A DNA stretch of 64,000 nucleotides from Pseudomonas oryzihabitans NBRC 102199 (lineage in GTDB: Bacteria; Pseudomonadota; Gammaproteobacteria; Pseudomonadales; Pseudomonadaceae): contig NZ_BBIT01000013.1 in the NCBI RefSeq assembly GCF_000730625.1, positions 369,364 to 433,363 of the forward strand, written 5' to 3'. Position numbers and translations under genes: made by a program. The notes under the pieces are model-generated. The model searched no databases and had not been told where the DNA came from. It saw nothing but the letters and a program-made list of their open reading frames with translations. Of the stretch, positions 1 through 8,909 are shown piece after piece. Numbering within the stretch: position 1 is the stretch's first letter; every line of letters begins with the position of its first letter.

Positions 1-326
1 AGCTGGAGCGCTGCGCCAAGGCGGTCGCGGAGGCCGTCGGCCGCATGCGCCAGACGGTGATCGCGCTCTGGTATCCGATCAAGGATCGCCGCCAGCTCAG
101 GCGCTTCCATGCCGGGCTGCAGGCCAGCGGCGCGCCCAAGTTGCTCAACGTCGAGTTGCTGATCCGCGCGGCGGACGATCCCACCCGGCTCAACGGCTCG
201 GGACTGGCCATCGTCAATCCGCCGTGGGGGCTGGAAGAAGAATTGCGCGAGTTGTTGCCCTGGCTGGCCGAGCACCTGGCCCAGGGTGAAGGCAGCTGGC
301 GACTGGACTGGCTGATCGCAGAATAG
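1..326 (+). CDS. rlmJ: 23S rRNA (adenine2030-N6)-methyltransferase RlmJ, C-terminal part
   Basis: Partial gene; its 5' end lies before the window and the open frame runs from base 3 to the TAG at 324-326. RlmJ is a SAM-dependent enzyme that methylates A2030 of 23S rRNA. The visible part, about 108 of roughly 280 residues, has the family's C-terminal signatures: an ALWYPIKDR strand, the LLNVELLIR stretch, and SGLAIVNPPWGLEEEL near the end. The catalytic DPPF-type motif would lie upstream and is not visible. It converges on msrA, the arrangement I recall from P. aeruginosa (PA5019/PA5018). Confidence 0.88.
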   Translation, partial: LERCAKAVAEAVGRMRQTVIALWYPIKDRRQLRRFHAGLQASGAPKLLNVELLIRAADDPTRLNGSGLAIVNPPWGLEEELRELLPWLAEHLAQGEGSWRLDWLIAE

Positions 327-355
327 CGAGGCCGGGACCGTTGGGCTTCGCTGGG

Positions 356-401
356 CTCAACCCAACCTACCGGGGAAGAGCCTGGCGCAGGTTGGGTTGA
401 G
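356..401. repeat. REP-like 13-bp inverted repeat between convergent genes
   Basis: CTCAACCCAACCT at 356-368 is perfectly complementary to AGGTTGGGTTGAG at 389-401, with a 20-nt loop. The left arm is preceded by GTTGGGCTTCGCTGGG, a wording that resembles dispersed REP-type palindromes of several Pseudomonas genomes (from memory). It lies between the 3' ends of rlmJ and msrA, so the hairpin could also limit convergent transcription. It has no adjacent T-run of the usual kind, so terminator activity is uncertain. Confidence 0.55.
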
Positions 402-452
402 GCGGCGCTACCGCCGCAGCCCAACAGAGAAAGCCGCCGCAGCGGCTCGGGA

Positions 453-1112
453 TCAGACCGCGAGGCTGGGCGGCAGGCAGACACCGGTACCGGCCAGGCC
501 GCAGTAGCCGTTGGGATTCTTCGCCAGGTATTGCTGGTGATAGGCCTCGGCGTAGTAGAAGGGCGGCAGCGGGGCGATCTCGGTGGTGATCTCGCCATAG
601 CCGGCCTCGGCCAACTGCGCCTGGAAGGCGGCCTGGCTGGCTTCGAAGGCTTCCCGCTGGCTGTCGTCGGCGTAATACAGGGCCGAGCGATACTGGGTTC
701 CAACGTCGTTGCCCTGGCGCATGCCCTGGGTCGGATCGTGGGCTTCCCAGAAGATCTTCAGCAACGCCTCCAGCGAGGTCTGGGCCGGATCGAACACCAC
801 CAGCACCACCTCGGTATGACCGGTCAGGCCGGAGCAGACCTCTTCGTAGGTGGGGTTGGGGGTATGGCCGCCGGCATAGCCGGCCGCGGTGGTCCAGACG
901 CCGGGTTGTTGCCAAAAGCGCCGCTCGACGCCCCAGAAGCAGCCCATGCCCACCACCAGACTCTGCAGGCCGGCGGGGAAGGGGCCTTGCAACGGATTGC
1001 CGTTGACATAGTGGGCCGCGGGTACGGCCATGGCCGTCTCGCGGCCGGGCAGTGCCTGCTCGGCGGCGGGCAGATGGGTCTTCTTGGTCAGGATTTCGGA
1101 ACGCAGGACCAT
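453..1112 (-). CDS. msrA: peptide-methionine (S)-S-oxide reductase MsrA
   Basis: Reduces methionine-S-sulfoxide in oxidised proteins, using thioredoxin. The 219-residue product has the catalytic [11 protein letters not shown] motif near residue 57, with Cys as nucleophile, then the [19 protein letters not shown] block, the TEVV strand and [10 protein letters not shown] near the C terminus, which supplies a recycling Cys. Length and the N-terminal extension ([20 protein letters not shown]) match Pseudomonas MsrA, which is longer than minimal MsrA proteins. The start is the first ATG of the frame. It lies 80 bp downstream of dipA on the same strand. Confidence 0.95.
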   Translation of the reverse strand: MVLRSEILTKKTHLPAAEQALPGRETAMAVPAAHYVNGNPLQGPFPAGLQSLVVGMGCFWGVERRFWQQPGVWTTAAGYAGGHTPNPTYEEVCSGLTGHTEVVLVVFDPAQTSLEALLKIFWEAHDPTQGMRQGNDVGTQYRSALYYADDSQREAFEASQAAFQAQLAEAGYGEITTEIAPLPPFYYAEAYHQQYLAKNPNGYCGLAGTGVCLPPSLAV

Positions 1113-1192
1113 GGGATACCTCGTGGGAAAGGGCCAGGCGAAAGGCTCAGTGTACGCAAAATCGCGGCAGCGGGGTCAGTCCGCGCGGCGGG

Positions 1193-3799
1193 TCAGCGCG
1201 TCGGCAGGTAACGCGCCAGGGCGGCGTCGAGCTGGTCGGCCGGGATGGGCTTGTCGAACAGATAGCCCTGGCCGATATCGCAGCGATGGTGGCGCAGGAA
1301 AGCCAGCTGTTCGGTCGTCTCGATGCCCTCGGCAACCACCTGCAGCCGCAGGTTGTGGGCCATGGCGATCACCGCGGAGGTGATTTCCATGTCGTCCTGG
1401 TTGTCCGGGATGTCCTTGATGAAACTCCTGTCGATCTTGATGACGTCGATGGGGAATTTTTTCAAGTAGCTGAGCGACGAATAACCGGTGCCGAAGTCGT
1501 CCATCGCCAGGCTCATGCCCAGGTGCTTGAGGGCTTCGAGGGTGTTGCGGGTGGCGTCGGTGGCATCCAGCAGGAGGCTTTCGGTCAGTTCCAGCTCCAG
1601 CCGCTTGGGCGCGATGCCCTCCTCGTCGAGGATGGTGACGAAGGACTGCACCAGGTCGGGATCGGTGAACTGCTTGGGCGACAGGTTGATGGCGATCTGC
1701 AGATCGTCGAAGCCGGCGGCGTCGAGGCGGTGCAGCTGGCGGCAGACCTCGCGGATGATCCATTTGCCGATGGGCACGATGAGCCCGGTTTCCTCGGCGA
1801 TGCTGATGAACTGATCCGGGCGGATCATGCCCTTTTCCGGGTGCTGCCAGCGGATCAGGGCCTCCAGTCCCAGCAACTTGGCGCGTTTCAGGCAGACCTT
1901 GGGCTGGTAGTGCACCAGCAGTTCGTTCTGCTCCAAGGCCCGGCGCAGGTTGTTCTGCACGAACAGCTTGTTGCTGGCCTCGGCGATCAGCGCCTCGGTG
2001 AACACCTGGACCTGATGGCCGCCAGTGGCCTTGGCCCGGTGCAGGGCGAGGCCGGCGTGCTTGATCAGGGTCTGCGGATCGGTCTCGTGCGGTCGCGCGG
2101 TGGTCAGGCCGATCGAGCAGCTGATCAGGGTCGGGTGGCCTTCCACATAGAGCGGCGGATCCAGGGCCACCAGGGTGTCGCGGGCCAGGCTGTCGGCGGC
2201 GACCGCGTCCATGCCTTCGAGCAGCACGGCGAATTCGTTGCTGGCGATGCGGGCGATCAGCGCGCCCGTGCCCAGGGCGCTGCGCAGGCGCCGGGCCAGA
2301 CCCACCAGCAGCTGGTCGCCGATACGATGCCCCAGGCTGTCGTTGACCCTCTTGAAGTTGTCGACGTCCACCAGCAGCAGCGAGTGTTCGCGGTTGGGAT
2401 TGGACTGCTCCAGGCGGGCTTCCAGGCGGGCGATGAAGTGGCTGCGATTGGCCAGCCCGGTGAGGCTGTCGCGAAACACCAATTCGTCGTTGTGCTGCTG
2501 GGCGAAGCGGGTCTTGCTGGTGTCCTGGAAGATGCCCAGATAGCCCTGCAGGTCGCCATTGGGCTGCTTGATCTTGGACAGCGACAGCTGGCCCCAGTAG
2601 CTCTCGCCGTCCCGGCGATAGCAGCGCAGTTCGCCCTGCCAGCTGTCCTGGTGCGCCAGGCGTTGCCAGGCTTCGTAGAGCAGCTCGCCCCAGTTTTCCA
2701 GGGCGGGCAGGGATTCGACGTGCAGCCCCTGGAGCTTGCCGATGGGATAGCCGGTGATCCGCGCGAAGCTGTCGGTGGCGTGCTCCAGGCAACCGCTGGC
2801 ATCCAGCAGCAGGAAGGCATCGTTGCTGGCTTCCATCACCCGGGTCAGGGGGTGGGCGAGCTTGGACGGGCGCTGCGGTTGCTGGAGCAGGGCGGCCAGG
2901 CATTCCGCCAGGCTGCGAGCGAAGGCGACGTCCTCGGCTTCCCAGGTGGCCGCTCGGTCCCGTCGCAGGCAGAGCAGACCGGTCAGTTGACCGTCGTGCA
3001 GCAGTGCCACGTCCAGCGCCGTTCCGCCTCCGCTGTGGGACGGGTGCAGCACCTGGCTGGCGTCTTCGATCACGCCCTGCTCGCGCAACCGGCGCCGGTG
3101 GTCGCTGCACAGGGTCGGCAGGCGTTCTTCCTTGCACAGGGTGACGAGGCCATTGCCCTCGTAGCGCCACAGGCTGAGTTCGTCCACGGCAAAGGCGGCC
3201 GGGCCCTGGGCGCGCAGCAGCTGCACCAGGTCGTCGTCCACCGGCGCCTGGCGCAGGGCCAGGCGGGACAATTCGAGCAACAGGCTCTGCCGCGCCTGGG
3301 CCATCGCCAGGCGTTGCTGGCTGTGATCCTGGCTGTCCTGCAGGAGGGCCAGGGTCGAGCGCAGGGCCACGTTGTGGGCTTCCCATTCGCCGGCCAGGGC
3401 GTCGTCGTTCATCACCCGCAGCAGATAGCCGCGCAGCAGCGGGCGACCATGGCGCTGCAGACTCTCGCCGACCTCGACGACCTGGCAGGGCGCCGTGGGG
3501 GAGTGGAACAGGTAGCGCACCTGATAGCTGCCGTGTTCGGCCAGTTGCAACTGGATGTCTTCGTGGAGGCGATGACGGACGCTGGGCTCCATCAGGCTGG
3601 CATAGGGGGCATCGATGAGCGAGCACAGCGCCTGGGCGGGCAGGCCGAGGCTGGCTTCGCAGCGGGAATCGAGATAGAGCATCGCCCAGGAGGCTTCATT
3701 CAGACGCTCGAAACGCAGCAAGCCCAATCGGGCAGGAGCGCTGAGCGCGCCCGCCTGATCGGCTACCGCGGCATCGGCAGCATCGGAGTGAATACTCAT
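1193..3799 (-). CDS. dipA: cyclic-di-GMP phosphodiesterase with PAS, degenerate GGDEF and active-type EAL (DipA/Pch type)
   Basis: The 868-residue product has a GAF-like N-terminal region (about 160-300), a PAS domain (from about 318), a GGDEF domain and a C-terminal EAL domain. The GGDEF signature reads ASNEF (about residue 520), so cyclase activity is unlikely. The EAL domain looks catalytic: GLEALIRW (about 644), NLSPKQF, ELTES, MDDFGTGYSS, IKIDRSFI and VAEGIET are all present. In P. aeruginosa the orthologue between msrA and aceF (PA5017, DipA/Pch) acts in biofilm dispersion and motility heterogeneity. I chose ATG 3799. A longer frame to 3943 exists but would begin upstream of the candidate promoter at 3843-3869. 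Confidence 0.85.
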   Translation of the reverse strand: MSIHSDAADAAVADQAGALSAPARLGLLRFERLNEASWAMLYLDSRCEASLGLPAQALCSLIDAPYASLMEPSVRHRLHEDIQLQLAEHGSYQVRYLFHSPTAPCQVVEVGESLQRHGRPLLRGYLLRVMNDDALAGEWEAHNVALRSTLALLQDSQDHSQQRLAMAQARQSLLLELSRLALRQAPVDDDLVQLLRAQGPAAFAVDELSLWRYEGNGLVTLCKEERLPTLCSDHRRRLREQGVIEDASQVLHPSHSGGGTALDVALLHDGQLTGLLCLRRDRAATWEAEDVAFARSLAECLAALLQQPQRPSKLAHPLTRVMEASNDAFLLLDASGCLEHATDSFARITGYPIGKLQGLHVESLPALENWGELLYEAWQRLAHQDSWQGELRCYRRDGESYWGQLSLSKIKQPNGDLQGYLGIFQDTSKTRFAQQHNDELVFRDSLTGLANRSHFIARLEARLEQSNPNREHSLLLVDVDNFKRVNDSLGHRIGDQLLVGLARRLRSALGTGALIARIASNEFAVLLEGMDAVAADSLARDTLVALDPPLYVEGHPTLISCSIGLTTARPHETDPQTLIKHAGLALHRAKATGGHQVQVFTEALIAEASNKLFVQNNLRRALEQNELLVHYQPKVCLKRAKLLGLEALIRWQHPEKGMIRPDQFISIAEETGLIVPIGKWIIREVCRQLHRLDAAGFDDLQIAINLSPKQFTDPDLVQSFVTILDEEGIAPKRLELELTESLLLDATDATRNTLEALKHLGMSLAMDDFGTGYSSLSYLKKFPIDVIKIDRSFIKDIPDNQDDMEITSAVIAMAHNLRLQVVAEGIETTEQLAFLRHHRCDIGQGYLFDKPIPADQLDAALARYLPTR

Positions 3800-3842
3800 G
3801 CGAGGGTCCGCGTCCTTGTGAAGACGGAAAGATGTCCTAGGT

Positions 3843-3869
3843 TTATCGGAAAGGACAGACAAATCATTA
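3843..3869 (-). promoter_or_regulatory. candidate FliA (sigma-28) type promoter for dipA
   Basis: On the minus strand the sequence reads TAAT, 15 bp, then TCCGATAA. The flagellar sigma-28 pattern is TAAA-N15-GCCGATAA, so the -10 element matches at seven of eight positions and the spacing is exact. A transcript would start about 35-40 nt before the ATG at 3799. Found by eye; no scan for competing sigma-70 sites was possible. Confidence 0.42.
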
Positions 3870-4004
3870 ATCCTTTTTCCTTTCCGCCTCGCCAGCACGC
3901 TGGGATGGCTGTCAGGTTGCCCGATAGGGCCCGGCGCATGCAAGGGGCGGCGCTCAGGGCGCTCATCCTACCTTTTTCCTGGATCTTTCGGTTGATCTGA
4001 CAGC

Positions 4005-4028
4005 AAAAACCCCGCGTGAGCGGGGTTT
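4005..4028 (-). terminator. Rho-independent terminator downstream of aceF
   Basis: AAACCCCGC (4007-4015), a GTGA loop and GCGGGGTTT (4020-4028) form a 9-bp perfect stem. On the minus strand it is followed by a T5 run (complement of the A-run 4005-4009). It lies about 50 bp past the aceF stop and before the dipA promoter region, so it should end aceE-aceF transcription. Confidence 0.85.
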
Positions 4029-4043
4029 CTGAACTACACCAGG

Positions 4044-4071
4044 GGACGGTAACGGCCTTCCGTTACCGTCC
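4044..4071. repeat. perfect 12-bp hairpin just behind aceF
   Basis: GGACGGTAACGG (4044-4055) and CCGTTACCGTCC (4060-4071) are perfect complements around a CCTT loop. It starts 9 bp beyond the aceF stop and precedes the T-tailed terminator at 4005-4028. With no T-run of its own it may stabilise the 3' end of the aceEF mRNA or pause polymerase. Confidence 0.7.
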
Positions 4072-4080
4072 TGTGGCGGT

Positions 4081-6066
4081 TTACAGCAGCAGACCGCGGA
4101 TTTCCGCCAGCAGATCGCCCAGACGCTTGGTGAAGCGCGCGGCGGCCGCCCCGTTGATCACGCGGTGATCGTAGGACAGCGACAGCGGCAGCATCAGGCG
4201 CGGCTGGAAGGCCTTGCCGTCCCAGACCGGCTGCATGCTGGCCTTGGACACGCCGAGGATCGCCACTTCCGGGGCATTGACGATCGGCGTGAAGCCGGTA
4301 CCGCCGATGTGACCCAGGCTGGAGATGGTGAAGCAGGCGCCCTGCATGTCGTCGCCGCTGAGCTTCTTGGTCCGCGCCTTTTCCGCCAGCTGGGCGGCTT
4401 CGGCGGCGAGTTGCAGCAGGCTCTTCTGGTCGACGTTGCGGATGACCGGGACTAGCAGGCCGTCCGGGGTGTCCACGGCGAAGCCGATGTGCACGTACTT
4501 CTTGCGGATCACCGCCTTGCCGCTGGGGGCCAGGGAGGCATTGAAGTCCGGCAGTTCCTTAAGCACATGGGCGCAGGCCTTGAGCAGGAACGGCAGGATG
4601 GTCAGCTTGACGCCGGCCTTTTCCGCCACGGCCTTCTGGCCGACCCGGAAGGCCTCCAGATCGGTCACGTCGGACTGGTCGAACTGGGTCACGTGGGGCA
4701 CGTTCAGCCAGCTGCGATGCAGGTTGTTGGCACCGACCTGCATGAGGCGCGTCATCGGCACCTCTTCGATCTCGCCGAACTTGCTGAAGTCCACGGTGGG
4801 GATCGGCGGGATGCCGGCACCACCGGTGGCGCCGGCAGCCGCGGCCGGAGCCGCCTTGCTCTTCTGCAGCTGATCCTTGACGTAGGCCTGGACGTCTTCC
4901 TTGAGGATGCGACCCTTGGGACCGGTCGGGGTGACCTCGCCCAGATCGACACCGAACTCGCGGGCGACCATGCGCACGGCCGGGCCGGCATGGACCTTCT
5001 TGCCCTTGCCGGCGGCAGGGGCGCTGGCGGGAGCGGCGGCCTTGGCCGGCGCCTCGGCCTTCTTCTCGGCAGCCGGCGCGCTGGCGGTGTTGCCGGCAGC
5101 CGGCTTGGCCGCCTGCTTGGGCGCGGCACCGGCCACCTTCAGGGTCAGGATCAGATCGCCGGTCTTGGCCTGGTCGTTGACCTTGATGGCAACGCTTTCC
5201 ACCACGCCCGCCTTGGGCGCCGGGATTTCCATGCTGGCCTTGTCGGACTCCAGCACGATCAGCGACTGCTCGGCCTTGACCTGGTCACCGGCCTTGACCA
5301 GCACCTCGATGACGTTGGCACTGCCGGTGGAGCCGATGTCGGGGACCTTGATCTCCTCGACCGATTCACCGGCCGGCTCGGCGGCGGCTTCCTCGTGCAG
5401 CTCGGGCTCGGCGGCTTCCTTGGCGGGCTTGTCGCCGGCCTTGGATTCGACGCTCTTGCTCGGCTTGGCATTGGCGGCGCCCTTGAGCACCAGGATCAGA
5501 TCGCCGGTGCCCACTTCGTCGCCGACCTTGACGGAAACGCTCTCCACCACGCCGGCGGCGGGGGAGGGAATTTCCATGCTGGCCTTGTCGGACTCCAGGG
5601 TGATCAGCGTCTGCTCGGCGGCGATGGTGTCGCCGGGCTTGACCGCCACCTCGATGATGCTGGCCTTGCCGCTGGAGCCGATGTCGGGGACATGGATCTC
5701 CTGGGCTTCGCCTTCGCCGGCGGACGCCGAAGCGTCTTCGTCGCCGGCCGGCGTCGGGGTTTCGCTTTCCTCGACCTGGGTCTGCTTGGACTCGGCCTTG
5801 GGTTCGGCGGCGGGTTCGCTGCCGGTGGCGGCGTCCTCGCCTTCCAGGTCGATCAGCAGATCACCGGTCTTGAGGGTGTCGCCGACCTTGATGTGCAGGG
5901 CGGCGATCTTGCCGGCCTTGGGGGCCGGGATCTCCATGCTGGCCTTGTCGGACTCCAGCACCACCAGGCTCTGTTCGGCCTCGACGGTATCGCCGACCTT
6001 TACCAGCAGCTCGATGACTTCGCCGTCGCCACTGCCGATGTCGGGTACGCGGATGGTCTCGCTCAC
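4081..6066 (-). CDS. aceF: pyruvate dehydrogenase E2, dihydrolipoyl acetyltransferase with three lipoyl domains
   Basis: Transfers the acetyl group from E1 to CoA in the pyruvate dehydrogenase core. The 661 residues hold three lipoyl domains, each with the ESDKASMEIP signature; the lipoylated lysines should be K41, K161 and K276. Acidic linkers join the first two and an Ala/Pro/Lys-rich linker follows the third. An E1/E3-binding domain (GPAVRMVAREFGVDLGEV, about 355-395) precedes the catalytic domain, which ends in SYDHRVINGA at about 631-640. An Asn occupies the place where many relatives have Asp (DHRVIDG), as I recall for Azotobacter E2p. P. aeruginosa AceF (about 547 residues) has two lipoyl domains. 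It lies 28 bp behind aceE in one operon. Confidence 0.96.
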   Translation of the reverse strand: MSETIRVPDIGSGDGEVIELLVKVGDTVEAEQSLVVLESDKASMEIPAPKAGKIAALHIKVGDTLKTGDLLIDLEGEDAATGSEPAAEPKAESKQTQVEESETPTPAGDEDASASAGEGEAQEIHVPDIGSSGKASIIEVAVKPGDTIAAEQTLITLESDKASMEIPSPAAGVVESVSVKVGDEVGTGDLILVLKGAANAKPSKSVESKAGDKPAKEAAEPELHEEAAAEPAGESVEEIKVPDIGSTGSANVIEVLVKAGDQVKAEQSLIVLESDKASMEIPAPKAGVVESVAIKVNDQAKTGDLILTLKVAGAAPKQAAKPAAGNTASAPAAEKKAEAPAKAAAPASAPAAGKGKKVHAGPAVRMVAREFGVDLGEVTPTGPKGRILKEDVQAYVKDQLQKSKAAPAAAAGATGGAGIPPIPTVDFSKFGEIEEVPMTRLMQVGANNLHRSWLNVPHVTQFDQSDVTDLEAFRVGQKAVAEKAGVKLTILPFLLKACAHVLKELPDFNASLAPSGKAVIRKKYVHIGFAVDTPDGLLVPVIRNVDQKSLLQLAAEAAQLAEKARTKKLSGDDMQGACFTISSLGHIGGTGFTPIVNAPEVAILGVSKASMQPVWDGKAFQPRLMLPLSLSYDHRVINGAAAARFTKRLGDLLAEIRGLLL

Positions 6067-6094
6067 AGTTGTTTCCTCTTATCCGTGTGCCGCA

Positions 6095-8737
6095 TCAGCA
6101 ATCCAGGGGATTGCGCTTCTCGGTGTCGATGCCGAACTTGGTGATGGCATCGGCCACGACCTTGCGTTCCAGCTTGCCTTGGTTGGCCAGCGCCTGCAGA
6201 GCGGCGACGGCGACCCAACGGCGGTCGACCTCGAAGTGATCACGCAGCTTCTTGCGGCTGTCGCTGCGACCGAAGCCGTCGGTACCCAGCACCTGGAATT
6301 CGGTGGGGACCCACTGGCGAATCTGGTCGGCGAACAGCTTCATGTAGTCGGTGGAGGCGATGACCGGACCCTGGCGCTCGCCCAGGCACTGCTCGACATA
6401 GGTCAGGCGGCGCTCTTCCAGCGGGTGCAGGCGGTTCCAGCGATCCACGGCCAGGCCTTCACGGCGCAGTTCGTTGAAGCTGGTGACGCTCCAGATGTCG
6501 GCGCCGACGCCCATCTCGCGCAGCAGGCTCGCGGCAGCGCGGACCTCGTTGAGGATGGTGCCCGAGCCCAAGAGCTGGACGCGGTGCTTGAAGTCGCCCT
6601 TCTCTTCTTCCAGCAGGTACATGCCCTTGATGATGCCGTCCTCGACACCTGCGGGCATGGCCGGCTGCTGGTAGTTCTCGTTCATCACGGTGATGTAGTA
6701 GAAGACGCTCTGCTGCAGTTCCATCATCTGAAGGATGCCTTCGCGCATGATCACCGCCAGCTCGTAGGCATAGGTGGGATCGTAGCTGCGGCAGTTGGGG
6801 ATGGTGCCGGCCAGGATGTGGCTGTGACCGTCCTCGTGCTGCAGGCCTTCACCGTTCAGGGTGGTGCGGCCGGAGGTGCCGCCCAGCAGGAAGCCGCGGG
6901 TCTGGGCATCGCCCGCCGCCCAGGCCAGGTCGCCGATGCGCTGGAAGCCGAACATCGAATAGAAGATGTAGACCGGCAGCATGGGCTGGTTGTAGTTGCT
7001 GTAGGCGGTACCGGCAGCGATGAAGGAGGACATGGCGCCGGCCTCGTTGAGGCCTTCCTGGAGGATCTGGCCGTCCTTCTCCTCGCGGTAGTACATCACC
7101 TGGTCGCGGTCGACCGGCTCATAGAGCTGGCCGTGGGGCGAGTAGATGCCCAGCTGGCGGAACATGCCTTCCATGCCGAAGGTACGGGCCTCGTCGGCGA
7201 GGATGGGCACGATGCGCTTGCCCAGATCCTTGTCCTTGACCAGTTGCGACAGGATGCGGCCGAAGGCCATGGTGGTGGAGATCTCGCGATCGCCGGAGCC
7301 GTCCAGTACCGCCTTCAGGGTGTCCAGGGGCGGCGTGGGGATGCTGATGCTGCGGGCGCGACGCTGAGGCAGGTGACCGCCCAGGGATTCGCGACGACTC
7401 ATCAGGTACTTCATCTCGGCGCTGTCGTCGGCCGGACGATAGAAGGGCAGCTCGCTGAGCTGGGAGTCGTTCAGCGGGATGTCGAAGCGATCGCGGAATT
7501 TCTTCAGCGACTCCACATCGACCTTCTTGGTGTTGTGCGCGGTGTTCTTGGCTTCGCCCGCACCGGTGCCGTAGCCCTTGATGGTCTTGGCCAGGATGAC
7601 GGTGGGCTGGCCCTTGTGGTTGACCGCCTGGTGGTAGGCCGCATAGACCTTGTAGGGGTCGTGACCGCCACGGTTGAGCTTCCAGATCTCGTCGTCGGAC
7701 AGGTCCTCGACCATCTTCAGCAGCTCGGGGTTGGCGCCGAAGAAGTGCTTGCGCACATAGGCACCGTCTTTCGCCTTGTAGTTCTGGTATTCACCATCGA
7801 CCACGGCGTCCATGCGCTGCTGCATGCGGCCTTCGGTGTCGCGGGCGAACAGCGGATCCCACATGCGGCCCCAGAGGACCTTGGTGACGTTCCAGTCGGC
7901 GCCGCGGAAGATGCCTTCCAGTTCCTGGACGATCTTGCCGTTGCCGCGGACCGGGCCGTCGAGGCGCTGCAGGTTGCAGTTGATGACGAAGATCAGGTTG
8001 TCGAGGTTCTCGCGGCCGGCCAGGGAGATGGCGCCCAGGGTTTCCGGCTCGTCGCACTCGCCGTCGCCGATGAAGCACCAGACCTTCTGCTTGCCGGCGG
8101 GGATGTAGCCGCGGTTCTCCAGGTACTTCATGAAGCGGGCCTGGTAGATGGCGGTGATCGGACCCAGACCCATGGACACGGTCGGGAACTGCCAGAAGTC
8201 GGGCATCAGGTGCGGGTGCGGGTAGCTCGACAGCCCCTTGCCGTCCACTTCCTGGCGGAAGTTGTTCATCTGGTCTTCGGAGAGGCGGCCTTCCAGGAAG
8301 GCACGGGCATAGACGCCGGGGGAGGCATGGCCCTGATAGTAGATCAGGTCGCCGCCGTGCTCTTCGTTGGGCGCCTTCCAGAAATAGTTGAAGCCGATGT
8401 CATAGAGGGTGGCGCTGGAGGCGAAGGTGGAGATGTGGCCACCCAGATCCGGATCCTTGAGGTTGGCGCGCATGACCATCGCCAGGGCGTTCCAGCGAAC
8501 CAGCGAGCGGATGCGTCGCTCCATGAACAGGTCGCCCGGCATATGGGCTTCCTTGGTCACTGGAATGGTGTTGCGATAGGGGGTATTGATGGAGTAGGGC
8601 AGCTGGGTACCACTGCGGGTAGCCAGTTCGCCCATGCGGGTCATCAGATAATGAACGCGCTCCTCGCCTTCGTGGTCGAGGACGGACTCCAGGGCGTCCA
8701 GCCATTCCTGGGTTTCGACGGGATCGAGATCTTGCAT
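6095..8737 (-). CDS. aceE: pyruvate dehydrogenase E1 component, homodimeric type
   Basis: Thiamine-diphosphate enzyme that decarboxylates pyruvate and reductively acetylates the E2 lipoyl groups. The 880-residue length matches the homodimeric AceE family (about 880-890). Family segments include DPVETQEWLDAL at the N terminus, GHASPGVYARAFLEGRL, and the ThDP motif beginning GDGECDEPE and ending in the NLIFVINCNLQRLDGPV region. Also present are KTIKGYGTG and the C-terminal LGTDGFGRSDSRKKLR. First gene of aceE-aceF, divergent from glnE, with palindromic sequences in the shared upstream region that may regulate it. Confidence 0.97.
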   Translation of the reverse strand: MQDLDPVETQEWLDALESVLDHEGEERVHYLMTRMGELATRSGTQLPYSINTPYRNTIPVTKEAHMPGDLFMERRIRSLVRWNALAMVMRANLKDPDLGGHISTFASSATLYDIGFNYFWKAPNEEHGGDLIYYQGHASPGVYARAFLEGRLSEDQMNNFRQEVDGKGLSSYPHPHLMPDFWQFPTVSMGLGPITAIYQARFMKYLENRGYIPAGKQKVWCFIGDGECDEPETLGAISLAGRENLDNLIFVINCNLQRLDGPVRGNGKIVQELEGIFRGADWNVTKVLWGRMWDPLFARDTEGRMQQRMDAVVDGEYQNYKAKDGAYVRKHFFGANPELLKMVEDLSDDEIWKLNRGGHDPYKVYAAYHQAVNHKGQPTVILAKTIKGYGTGAGEAKNTAHNTKKVDVESLKKFRDRFDIPLNDSQLSELPFYRPADDSAEMKYLMSRRESLGGHLPQRRARSISIPTPPLDTLKAVLDGSGDREISTTMAFGRILSQLVKDKDLGKRIVPILADEARTFGMEGMFRQLGIYSPHGQLYEPVDRDQVMYYREEKDGQILQEGLNEAGAMSSFIAAGTAYSNYNQPMLPVYIFYSMFGFQRIGDLAWAAGDAQTRGFLLGGTSGRTTLNGEGLQHEDGHSHILAGTIPNCRSYDPTYAYELAVIMREGILQMMELQQSVFYYITVMNENYQQPAMPAGVEDGIIKGMYLLEEEKGDFKHRVQLLGSGTILNEVRAAASLLREMGVGADIWSVTSFNELRREGLAVDRWNRLHPLEERRLTYVEQCLGERQGPVIASTDYMKLFADQIRQWVPTEFQVLGTDGFGRSDSRKKLRDHFEVDRRWVAVAALQALANQGKLERKVVADAITKFGIDTEKRNPLDC

Positions 8738-8848
8738 GGCTTGCTCCAGGGCGGAAAGGCTTCCAAAATCGGTCGCCTCAGGGTCGCCGCCGGCCTCTTG
8801 GGGGCAGCGAAAATTCTTGGATTTATGACCGGACGGTTCCGATCGGCG

Positions 8849-8863
8849 TGTAGTTTTACTACA
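8849..8863. promoter_or_regulatory. candidate operator palindrome upstream of aceE
   Basis: TGTAGTTTTACTACA is a perfect palindrome with 6-bp arms and a 3-bp centre, 112 bp upstream of the aceE start. Its size and 3-bp centre resemble operators of GntR-family regulators such as PdhR or FadR (NGGTNNNACCN type), but the half-site differs and I cannot name the protein. Confidence 0.45.
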
Positions 8864-8909
8864 AATTCAAATCCGTTTCAGCTCCGAGCTGTAATGCGAT
8901 AAAAAACAA

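Noticed and set aside
1052..4000. Very long plus-strand open frame opposite dipA
   Set aside because: It mirrors the codon pattern of dipA on the other strand, has no recognisable domain, and appears only because GC-rich coding DNA lacks stop codons in the antisense frame.
4901..8902. Plus-strand open frame of about 1,330 codons opposite aceF and aceE
   Set aside because: Antisense shadow of the two pyruvate dehydrogenase genes; the composition is Val/Ala/Asp/Gly-rich with no domains and no ribosome-binding site.
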